DNA of 64,000 bases from Nonomuraea muscovyensis (GTDB taxonomy: Bacteria; Actinomycetota; Actinomycetes; Streptosporangiales; Streptosporangiaceae), in assembly GCF_014207745.1 (NCBI RefSeq), contig NZ_JACHJB010000002.1, forward strand, positions 744,001 through 808,000. Direction: 5' to 3'. Shown here piece by piece: positions 57,374 to 64,000 of this stretch. Every line of letters begins with the position of its first letter. The stretch's first letter is position 1. The notes under the pieces were generated by a model. The model worked only from the letters and a program-made list of their open reading frames with translations, was not told the origin of the DNA and did no database searches. A program made the translations under genes and the position numbers.

Positions 57374-58696
57374 ATGCGCGATGACAGGGCCGGCACGGCG
57401 GTCCGGGAGCCGACCGCCCGCGCGCCGGAACGGGAGCGGTGCGGGTGGGCGCCGGTGGCGGCGCTGGCGATGGGCACGTTCGCGATCGGCACCGACATGT
57501 TCGTCGTCGCCGGGATACTCGGCGACATCGCGGCCGACCTCGGGGTCACGACCGGCGCCGCCGGGGTGGTGGTGACGGTGTTCGCGCTGGCGTACGCGAT
57601 CGGCACGGTGCTGCTCGGCGCGCTGCTCGGGTCGTGGCCGCCGCGGCGGGTGCTGGTCGGCTCGGCGGCGCTGTTCGGGCTGCTGGCCGTGCTGTCGGCC
57701 GCCGCCCCGGCGCTGCCCGCCCTGCTGGCCGCCCGGGTGCTGGGTGCGCTCGCCGCGTCGGTGTACGTGCCCGCGGCCGGCGCGGCCGCCGTCGCCGCCG
57801 TGCCCGCCGGCCGTCGCGGGCGGGCACTGGGCGTGGTCCTGGCGGGTACGTCGGCCGCCATGGTGGCGGGCGCTCCGCTGGGGGTGCTGCTGGCCTCGGC
57901 GCTGTCGTGGCGTGCCGCGTTCGGGCTGGTCGGCGTGCTCGCGGCGGTCACCGTCGCCGGGCTGCTCCGTACCCGGGCCGGGGCCGGGCCGCTCGCGCGC
58001 GCGACGGTGGGCGAGCGGCTGCGCCCGCTGCGCTCCCCCGCCTTCGCCGGGGCGCTCGGTGTGACGTTCCTGGTGATGACCGCCTCGTTCGGCATGTACA
58101 CCTATCTGCCGCTGCTCCTGCCCGCAACCGGACCGGCCGGGATCGGCCTGTTCGTCGGGGCGTTCGGGGCCGGGGGCCTGGTGGGCTCCTGGTGGGGCGG
58201 GGCCGCGGCCGACCGCGGTGGAGGCCGGACCGGCGAGCGCGGAGGACCCGGTGGGCGCGGTGGGGTCGTGGCGGCGGTGGGCCTGCTGGGCGCCGGTTTC
58301 GTGGCGCTCCCGCACCTGGCGACGACGGTGGCCGGGGCGCTCGCGGTCATGGCCGGGTGGGGCGTGGCGGCCTGGGCGTTCGTGCCCGCGCAGCAGCACC
58401 GGCTGCTCGCGCTGGCCGCGGAGCCGGGCCCGTTGCCGCTGGCCCTGAACAGCTCCGCGGTCCAGCTCGGGGCGGCGGCCGGCGCGCTGTCCGGCGGGGT
58501 CGTGGTCGACACCGCCGGAGCCGGCCGGCTGTGGCCGCTCGCCGTCGCGTGCTGCGGCGCCGGGCTGGCCGTACACGCGTTCCTCGCCCGAGACACGAAC
58601 AGACCGGGACACGAACAGGCCGGACACGAACAGGCCGGACACGAGCAGGCCGGACACGAGCAGGCCGGACACGAACAGGAGGGCCGGGAGAGATGA
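57374..58696 (+). CDS. MFS exporter, DHA1 (AraJ-like) family
   Basis: A 440-residue transporter with 12 predicted helices and DHA1 features: GTFAIGTDMFVVAGILGDIAADLGVT in TM1, the motif A-like turn after TM2, GTSAAMVAGAPLGVLLASALSWRAAF (motif C) and a Gly/Arg-rich central loop after TM7. The C-terminus ends in five near-identical repeats of GHEQA from a 15-bp tandem repeat. ATG 57374 has GGAGGA upstream. It overlaps the PIG-L gene by 4 bp (ATGA). Confidence 0.85.
   Translation: MRDDRAGTAVREPTARAPERERCGWAPVAALAMGTFAIGTDMFVVAGILGDIAADLGVTTGAAGVVVTVFALAYAIGTVLLGALLGSWPPRRVLVGSAALFGLLAVLSAAAPALPALLAARVLGALAASVYVPAAGAAAVAAVPAGRRGRALGVVLAGTSAAMVAGAPLGVLLASALSWRAAFGLVGVLAAVTVAGLLRTRAGAGPLARATVGERLRPLRSPAFAGALGVTFLVMTASFGMYTYLPLLLPATGPAGIGLFVGAFGAGGLVGSWWGGAAADRGGGRTGERGGPGGRGGVVAAVGLLGAGFVALPHLATTVAGALAVMAGWGVAAWAFVPAQQHRLLALAAEPGPLPLALNSSAVQLGAAAGALSGGVVVDTAGAGRLWPLAVACCGAGLAVHAFLARDTNRPGHEQAGHEQAGHEQAGHEQAGHEQEGRER
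58607..58681 (+). repeat. 15-bp tandem repeat in the MFS 3' end
   Basis: Five copies of GGACACGAACAGGCC with A/G variation, encoding (GHEQA)5 in the cytosolic tail. Copy number is likely to vary between strains. Confidence 0.9.
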
Positions 58697-59439
58697 CCGA
58701 GTCCGAGTCCGACGTCGCCGAGCTGGGCACCATCCTGGGCGTCTGGGCCCACCCGGACGACGAGGCGTACCTGTCCGGCGGGCTGATGGCGATGGCCCGC
58801 GACCACGGGTCGCGGGTGGTGTGCGTGACCGCGACCCGCGGCGAGCTCGGCACACCCCACCCCGAGGAGTGGCCGCCGGACCGGCTGGCCGCCGCACGCG
58901 CCGGGGAGCTGGCGCGCTGCCTGGAGATCCTCGGGGTGGACGAGCATCACTGGCTCGGCTACCGGGACGGCGGGTGCGCGGCCGCGCCGGCGCCCGCCGC
59001 GGTCGCGCGGCTGTGCGACGTCATCGAACGGGTCCGCCCGGACACCGTGCTGACCTTCGGCCCGGACGGCATCACCGGCCACCCGGACCATCAGGCCGTC
59101 TCGGCCTGGACGACCGCGGCGTTCGAAAGTTCCGCCCCGCCCGGGGCACGGCTGCTGTACGCGACCTTCGCGGAACGGCGGACCTCGTCCTGGGGAGCGC
59201 TCAACGACAGCCTCGGCATCTTCCCGCCGGGATACCCGATCATGACGCCAGGCCACCGGCTGGCGGTCGACCTCGTGCTGGACGCCCGTACCGCGGCGCG
59301 CAAGGTGCGTGCCCTGGCGGCGCAGGAGACCCAGACGCGCGAGCTCATCGCGGTCATGGGCGTCGGCCGGTTCACGGCGTGGGTCGGCGACGAGTCGTTC
59401 GCCGAACGGCCGGTGCCCGTACCCGATCCACGCCGGTGA
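58693..59439 (+). CDS. PIG-L (LmbE) family deacetylase
   Basis: A 248-residue enzyme with the zinc-binding motif AHPDDE near the N-terminus and the third ligand in GHPDHQAVS; Asp of AHPDD is the catalytic base in this family. PIG-L enzymes remove N-acetyl groups from sugars, as in mycothiol biosynthesis (MshB) and its conjugate hydrolysis (Mca) or antibiotic tailoring. Length is shorter than MshB (about 300), so another substrate is likely. Translationally coupled to the MFS exporter, which suggests a shared detoxification or export task. Confidence 0.85.
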   Translation: MTESESDVAELGTILGVWAHPDDEAYLSGGLMAMARDHGSRVVCVTATRGELGTPHPEEWPPDRLAAARAGELARCLEILGVDEHHWLGYRDGGCAAAPAPAAVARLCDVIERVRPDTVLTFGPDGITGHPDHQAVSAWTTAAFESSAPPGARLLYATFAERRTSSWGALNDSLGIFPPGYPIMTPGHRLAVDLVLDARTAARKVRALAAQETQTRELIAVMGVGRFTAWVGDESFAERPVPVPDPRR

Positions 59440-59442
59440 CCG

Positions 59443-62331
59443 TCATGAGCCGGACAGGTTCCGCTCGATCGCCTGCCGGGCGACGTCGAGGACGGCGGCC
59501 CGGCCGGGAACGGGCGTCGCCGGGTGCGGGCGCGGCGCGACGTCGTGGGCGGGGTTCACCGCGGGAGCGTCGGGAGCCTGACCGGCCGCGGCGTCGATCA
59601 GCGCCGCCGGTCCGTCGTCGCCGAGCCGGCGCAGCAGGCCGGCGAGGTTGCGCAGGGTGACCCACAGGTGGGTCCAGTTGCCGTTGCGGGCGAAGTAGTC
59701 GATGACGTCGCGGTAGCCGCCGAGCGCCTCGGGGACGCGGCCGGCGGTGGCGCGCACCGTGAGCAGGCCGACGGTCGCGACGCCGACGAGGAAGGTCGCG
59801 CCCGAGACGCGGGCCAGGTCGATGGCGCGCAGGTAGTGCCGCTCGGCGGGTTCGCTGTGGCCGGCGGCGTTCTCGATCTCCCCGGCGACGTAGGCGCCCC
59901 ACGAGCGCATCGTGGGCGACACAGCGGCGGCCAGTCCCCGGTCGTTCAGCCTGCGCGCCTGGCCGAAGTCGCCCGCGTACGCCGTCGCGAGGGCCGCGAT
60001 GCCGAGGTTCTCCCGGTGCGGGCCGGCCAGGTCGGCCGCGGCCAGGGAGTGCTCGACGACGTCGCCGTAGGCGCCGCGGGCCAGGTCGGCCACCGACAGC
60101 ACCGACAGGCAGTGCCACGAACCGGGCCCGCCGGCCGCCTTGGCCAGCCCGGCGCGGGCGAGCCGGTCGGCGCGGCGGTAGTCGCCGCGGTGGTAGACGG
60201 CCTCCGCCGCCGCTCCGAGCACGGCGGGCGCGCCCGGGTGGGCGGCCAGCGCCGGGTCGCCGGCCAGTTCCTCGGCCCAGTCGCGGAGCTCCACCAGGTC
60301 GCGGTAGGCGATCGCCTCGTACAGCGCCACGACCATCGCCACGGCGTCGTCCGGCTCCTCCCTGCGGCGGGCCAGGCGCCAGGCGGCTCGCAGGTTCGGC
60401 AGCTCGCGGCGCAGCACGGCGTCGGCCTCCGGCTCCCGTTCGGTGGCCATGGCGGCGTTGATCCAGCCGGCCAGCTCGACGGCCCACCGCAGCACGCACT
60501 CGGCCGCGGCCTCGTCCTCGCCCGCCGCCGCCAGCCGGTCCAGCCCGAACGCCCGCAGCGTCTCCAGCATGCGGTAGCGGGTGCCGCCCTCGAACCGGGC
60601 GTCGATCATGGAGGTGTCGACGAGCCGGGCCAGCGCGCTGCCGGGGTCGCTCCGCAGGCCCAGGCCGGCCGCGAGCCGTTCGGCGGTGTCGAGGTCGACG
60701 CCGTCGGGGAAGACCGACAGGTGCCGGAACAGCCGCCGTTCGTCCTCGTCGAGCAGCCGGTACGACCACTCGATCGTCGCGCGCAGCGTCCGGTGCCGGG
60801 TGTCGGCGCTCGGCGTGCCGCCGCCGAGCAGGTCGAGCGAGCGGTCGAGGCGGCCGCACAGGTCCGTCAGCGAGAACGTGGACAGCCGGCCGGCGGCGAG
60901 CTCGATGGCCAGCGGCATCCCGTCGAGACGGCGCACGATGTCGGCGACCGTGCGCAGCTCGGCCGGTGTCGGGGGCGGGCCGGGGCGTACCCGGCGGGCC
61001 CGGTCGAGGAAGAGCGCCACGGACGGGACCCGCGTGGGGTCCTCGCCGGAGTGCGGCAGCGGGAGCGGGGCCAGCCGTGAGACGTGTTCGGCCGCGAGGC
61101 CCAGAGGTTCGCGGCTGGTGGCCAGCACGGAGATGCGGGGGCAGCAGGAGAGGATCACCCCTGCCAGGTCGCGGACGCCGTCGAGCAGGTGCTCGCAGTT
61201 GTCGATCACCAGCAGGCCGGGCTGGTCGCCCAGCAGGGCGACGCAGGCGGACAGGACGTCGCCGTGCGTGACCCTCAGGTTCAGGGCCGCGGCCAGCGCG
61301 TGGGGGATGGCGGCGGGGTCGGTGACCGGCGCGAGCGGCAGCACCGCCGCGCCGCTCTGCCGGGCGACCTCCAGGGCGACCCGGGTCTTGCCGACGCCGC
61401 CCGGCCCGGCGAGCGTGACCAGCCGTTCGGTGGCCAGCAGCCGGTGCAGGTCCGCGACCTCCTGTTCGCGCCCGATCAGCCGCGTCGCCGGCCCCCCGCG
61501 CGCTTCGGGCCCGGCACGCGCTCGGGACGTGGGCTCTCGGGAGGTGGGCTCTCGGGATGGGGTGGGCTGCGGCGCGGCGGTTCCGTCGAGGATCTCGTGT
61601 TCGAGCTCTCCCAGGGCGGGTGACGGGTCGAGGCCGGTCTCGTCCACCAGCCGCCGCCGGTACCCGCGGGCGACGCGCAGCGCCTCGGGCGCCTGCCCGG
61701 TGGCCGCCAGCGCCCGCATGAGCAGCAGGACCGCGGGCTCCCGCAGCGGATCGGCGGCCGCCGACGCGGCCGCGCAGCTCAGCACCCGCTCGGCCTGTCC
61801 CGCGTCGACGGCGGCCGCCACCAGCGCGTCGGTCACCTCCCGGTGCAACTGCGCGTACTCCTCCACCGCGGCGGCGATCGGCTCGACCTCGGTGAGGCCC
61901 GCCAGCACCGGCCCCCGCCACAGCCCGTGCGCCTCCTCCAGCAGGGCGAACGCGCCGGCCGGGTCCCGCCGCGCCGTCGTGCGCGCCGTGGCGAGCAACG
62001 CCCGCGCCCGCGCCACGTCGAGCTCGTCGCGTCCCAGGTCTAGCCGGTAGCCGTCGGGCCGCCGCGCCAGCCGGTCCGCCGCCGGTCCGAGGTGCCCGCG
62101 CAGCCGTGACACGTGGTTGTGCAGGGCCTGACGCCCCGACTCCGGCACCTCCGACGGCCACAGCGCGTCCACGAGCCGGTCCACCGTCACGATCCGGCCC
62201 TCGGCGAGCGCGAGCAGCGCGAGGACCGCACGCCGCTTCGGACCTGGTACGTCCACCGGCGTGCCGTCGACGGACAGCCGCAGCGGCCCGAGCACCTCGA
62301 CCCGGACCGGCGGCGGTCGGTTGGCTGCCAT
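59443..62331 (-). CDS. AfsR-like BTAD regulator with NB-ARC-type ATPase and TPR domain
   Basis: A 962-residue regulator: OmpR-like winged helix (about 8-95, VEVLGPLRLSVDGTPVDVPGPKRRAVLALLALAEGRIVTVDRLVDALWP), BTAD (100-245, ending ETGLDPSPALGELE), a linker with a SREPT repeat, an NB-ARC-type NTPase (about 285-560) with Walker A AGPGGVGKTR and Walker B LLVIDNCEHL, and a C-terminal TPR region. This is the AfsR-family plan for pleiotropic or pathway regulators. ATG 62331 follows GGGGAGGGGG. It is convergent with the PIG-L gene, 3 nt apart. Confidence 0.88.
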   Translation of the reverse strand: MAANRPPPVRVEVLGPLRLSVDGTPVDVPGPKRRAVLALLALAEGRIVTVDRLVDALWPSEVPESGRQALHNHVSRLRGHLGPAADRLARRPDGYRLDLGRDELDVARARALLATARTTARRDPAGAFALLEEAHGLWRGPVLAGLTEVEPIAAAVEEYAQLHREVTDALVAAAVDAGQAERVLSCAAASAAADPLREPAVLLLMRALAATGQAPEALRVARGYRRRLVDETGLDPSPALGELEHEILDGTAAPQPTPSREPTSREPTSRARAGPEARGGPATRLIGREQEVADLHRLLATERLVTLAGPGGVGKTRVALEVARQSGAAVLPLAPVTDPAAIPHALAAALNLRVTHGDVLSACVALLGDQPGLLVIDNCEHLLDGVRDLAGVILSCCPRISVLATSREPLGLAAEHVSRLAPLPLPHSGEDPTRVPSVALFLDRARRVRPGPPPTPAELRTVADIVRRLDGMPLAIELAAGRLSTFSLTDLCGRLDRSLDLLGGGTPSADTRHRTLRATIEWSYRLLDEDERRLFRHLSVFPDGVDLDTAERLAAGLGLRSDPGSALARLVDTSMIDARFEGGTRYRMLETLRAFGLDRLAAAGEDEAAAECVLRWAVELAGWINAAMATEREPEADAVLRRELPNLRAAWRLARRREEPDDAVAMVVALYEAIAYRDLVELRDWAEELAGDPALAAHPGAPAVLGAAAEAVYHRGDYRRADRLARAGLAKAAGGPGSWHCLSVLSVADLARGAYGDVVEHSLAAADLAGPHRENLGIAALATAYAGDFGQARRLNDRGLAAAVSPTMRSWGAYVAGEIENAAGHSEPAERHYLRAIDLARVSGATFLVGVATVGLLTVRATAGRVPEALGGYRDVIDYFARNGNWTHLWVTLRNLAGLLRRLGDDGPAALIDAAAGQAPDAPAVNPAHDVAPRPHPATPVPGRAAVLDVARQAIERNLSGS

Positions 62332-62492
62332 GCCCCCTCCCCTCTCCAGCATGCCCGTGACCAGGAGGAGCGCGCCCCGTCAGCACGACGATAGCCCGTG
62401 CCGGAGCCATGGACAGCGGCTCCTCCGGCGGGCAACGCCACCCCATGAGACGATTCGTCGCGACATGTACTGATCACCACCGTGGGGGAAAG

Positions 62493-63053
62493 ATGTTCGC
62501 GGTATCCCTGGGCGATGACGGCGCGGAGCTCCGGCCCCTCGAACCGTGGCGGGACGAGGAGTTCCTGGCCCACATGGACCGGGGGCGGGAGTTCATCGGG
62601 CGGTACGTCGGGCTGGCCGACGTGGTCACCGACCTGGCGTCGAGCCGCTCGTTCCTCCAGTCGTACGCCGCGAAGGCCGCGGCCGACACCGGGCGGATCT
62701 ACGGCATATGGACGGACGACAAGCTGGTCGGAGGGGTCCTGTTCCGGACCATGGACGTCGGGCAGGGCGTCGCCGAGGCGGGCTGCTGGCTGGAGCCCTC
62801 GGCCGCCGGCCGAGGGCTGGTCACCAGGGCCACCCGGGTGATCATCGACTGGGCGGTCGAGGAGCGGGGCATCCACCGCGTGGAGTGGCACGCCTCGTCG
62901 GCGAACGCCGCCAGCGTCGCCGTGGCCCGGCGGCTCGGAATGACGAGGGACGGCGTGCTGCGGCAGAGCTACGTGCACCGGGGGACGCGGCACGACATGG
63001 AGGTCTGGTCGGTGCTCGCGCCCGAGTGGCGGGCGAGCCGGCAGGCCCCCTGA
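62493..63053 (+). CDS. RimJ/RimL-type GNAT acetyltransferase
   Basis: A 186-residue GNAT enzyme: LRPLEPWRDEEFLAHMDRGREFI, IWTDDKLVGGVLFRTMD, AEAGCWLEPSAAGRGLVTRATRVIIDWAV (acetyl-CoA loop AGRGLV) and HRVEWHASSANAASVAVARRLGMTRDGVLRQS, the hallmark of the RimJ/L group that acetylates protein N-termini or small amines. ATG 62493 has GGGGGAAAG upstream. Divergent from the AfsR-like gene. Confidence 0.85.
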   Translation: MFAVSLGDDGAELRPLEPWRDEEFLAHMDRGREFIGRYVGLADVVTDLASSRSFLQSYAAKAAADTGRIYGIWTDDKLVGGVLFRTMDVGQGVAEAGCWLEPSAAGRGLVTRATRVIIDWAVEERGIHRVEWHASSANAASVAVARRLGMTRDGVLRQSYVHRGTRHDMEVWSVLAPEWRASRQAP

Positions 63054-63064
63054 CCTCGACGCGG

Positions 63065-63134
63065 CGACGCCGAGCCGGGCGACGCCGAGCCGGGCGACGC
63101 CGAGCCGGGCGACGCCGAGCCGGGCGACGCCGAG
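63065..63134. repeat. 15-bp intergenic tandem repeat
   Basis: CGACGCCGAGCCGGG repeated 4.7 times without variation until the last unit, directly after the GNAT stop. Confidence 0.9.
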
Positions 63135-63176
63135 GCGCGCGGGCCGCGCGACCCGGCCCGACCCGTCAGCACGGGC

Positions 63177-63599
63177 TCAGTCGGGCGCCCAGTACTTCTC
63201 GAGGATCTGCTCCAGGTGGCGGACCACCGGGCTCCAGGAGGCGGGCAGCGTGTAGCGGCTGACGCGGCGCCCGCGGTAGGCGATCGTGTATTTGATGAAG
63301 TCGGCGCCCTGCGGCTGCGCCTCCGAACGCCCGAGACGCAGTCGCCGCAGGTGCCGGCGCAGCGTCCCGGTCTCCTGCTCGGTCAGGCACTTGTCGACGG
63401 CCGGCCCCGAACGGCGGCTCAGCCGCACGCACCCGTCGGTGTGGACGATCACGCGGTCGTCGAAGCCCGCGAACCCGCCCTCCCGGTGCAGGGTGATCAG
63501 CGTCTTCGTCTCGGAGGCGACGGCCTGGGCCGGCGGCGCGAGGACGGCGCTCGACCCCAGCAACAGCACGGGGAGGATCACGCTCAACCAGATTCTCAT
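63177..63599 (-). CDS. Secreted emfourin-like protein
   Basis: A 140-residue precursor with a clear Sec signal peptide (MRIWLSVILPVLLLG..., cleavage near AQA, residue 27). The mature part resembles emfourin/protealysin-inhibitor proteins (LITLHREGGFAGFDDRVIVHTDG, LTEQETGTLRRHLRRL, DFIKYTIAYRGRRVSRYTLPASWSPVVRHLEQIL). Emfourins inhibit M4 metallopeptidases; here inhibition of an exported protease is a guess. Two Cys may form a disulfide. No Shine-Dalgarno-like purine run is strong except AGGAGACATG at the start. Confidence 0.68.
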   Translation of the reverse strand: MRIWLSVILPVLLLGSSAVLAPPAQAVASETKTLITLHREGGFAGFDDRVIVHTDGCVRLSRRSGPAVDKCLTEQETGTLRRHLRRLRLGRSEAQPQGADFIKYTIAYRGRRVSRYTLPASWSPVVRHLEQILEKYWAPD

Positions 63600-63635
63600 G
63601 TCTCCTCTACGTACCGGGCGGGCGGACGGCTCACC

Positions 63636-63708
63636 GTGGACGGGCGGTCCGTGGACGGGCGGTCCGGGGAAGGGCTGTCCGGAGAAGGGCTGTCCGGAGA
63701 AGGGCGTC
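63636..63708. repeat. Degenerate 15-bp tandem repeat upstream of the emfourin-like gene
   Basis: Nearly five units in two subtypes: GTGGACGGGCGGTCC twice, then GGGGAAGGGCTGTCC and GGAGAAGGGCTGTCC. It lies 37 bp upstream of the secreted-protein start and could influence its promoter. Confidence 0.85.
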
Positions 63709-63814
63709 ATGGCCGCCATGCTCCCAGCGACCGGGCTTCCGCGGATCGGTGGACCGTCGCGATTGCCGAAGGGTTTCCCGGCCCGTGGACATTCCTCTGC
63801 CGGGCGGCCGGCGT

Positions 63815-64000
63815 TCAGACGATCGGCGGGCGGCCGGCGCGCGTGAGCCGCGCCACGGTGCTCCAGGACATCGGCCGCCGCTGCCCGTGCCCGCCCTTGA
63901 GCCCCTCCCACAGCCCGGCGAACCAGACGGAGAGGTTGGCGCGCGACCGGATCCGGACGACGCTGAGCAGCGCCCAGGCCACCAGGTAGAAGGGGATCAG
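63815..64000 (-). CDS. Glycosyltransferase family 2, C-terminal end (partial)
   Basis: The gene enters from the right edge; only the last 61 codons are visible: LIPFYLVAWALLSVVRIRSRANLSVWFAGLWEGLKGG, then RRPMSWSTVARLTRAGRPPIV and stop. A membrane helix followed by FAGLWEG and RRPMSW..V.RLTR.GRPP is typical of the C-termini of actinomycete GT2 membrane glycosyltransferases. The donor and acceptor cannot be judged from this part. Confidence 0.65.
   Translation of the reverse strand: MIPFYLVAWALLSVVRIRSRANLSVWFAGLWEGLKGGHGQRRPMSWSTVARLTRAGRPPIV

Noticed and set aside
1..64000. CRISPR array, tRNA or rRNA genes
   Set aside because: No regularly spaced direct repeats of the right size, no cloverleaf-like sequence and no rRNA-like segments were seen; the tandem repeats present have no spacers.

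Overview
The window is high-GC DNA with many GTG starts and actinobacterial families: two BTAD regulators, TipAS- and GyrI-type MerR regulators, an HTH-MurA fusion, DUF6461, and a TAP-like S33 peptidase. It fits a chromosomal accessory region of a filamentous actinomycete, perhaps Streptosporangiales or Streptomycetales; genus is not determinable by eye. No rRNA, tRNA or CRISPR array was seen.

Layout. 1-4.1 kb: 3' end of a HoxX-like hydrogenase-maturation gene, an HTH-MurA fusion and a tyrosine recombinase. 4.2-11.5 kb: alpha/beta hydrolase facing a BTAD regulator, an IS200/IS605-like remnant, then an FMN-reductase/SDR fusion and an MFS exporter divergent from a TetR gene with paired operators. 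11.5-19.3 kb: a decayed Tn3-family transposon (TnA) with near-identical 52-bp ends, broken tnpA and tnpI, and passengers (secreted peptidase plus a two-component system). 19.3-31 kb: a proC-like pseudogene, hydrolase/TetR and TetR/SRPBCC pairs, a group II intron RT remnant, a P450-DrrAB-like ABC island with its regulator, and a MerR cluster.

31.6-42.7 kb is the most remarkable part: an 11.2-kb Tn3-family transposon (TnB) sits in an alpha/beta hydrolase gene with a 5-bp target duplication, and a second 4.2-kb element (TnC) is nested inside TnB's own tnpI gene, again with a 5-bp duplication. In both cases deleting the element plus one duplicate rejoins the host gene exactly in frame (287 and 309 residues). 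TnC has no transposase. It carries a serine resolvase, a zinc-finger tyrosine-recombinase-like gene, a truncated HTH gene, an MFS remnant and a DUF6461 gene lying between two diverged copies of a TnC end sequence.

43-64 kb is more conventional: a five-component oligopeptide/nickel-type ABC operon (with fused ATPases) and terminator, an ArsR-AHSA1 pair, DUF4037, CPBP protease/TetR, GNAT, purB, a MerR/epimerase chimera, an amidohydrolase, an MFS-PIG-L pair, a large BTAD regulator, a second GNAT, a secreted emfourin-like protein and the end of a glycosyltransferase. Several genes, mostly regulators, have a -10-like hexamer 6-8 nt before the start codon, suggesting leaderless transcripts.
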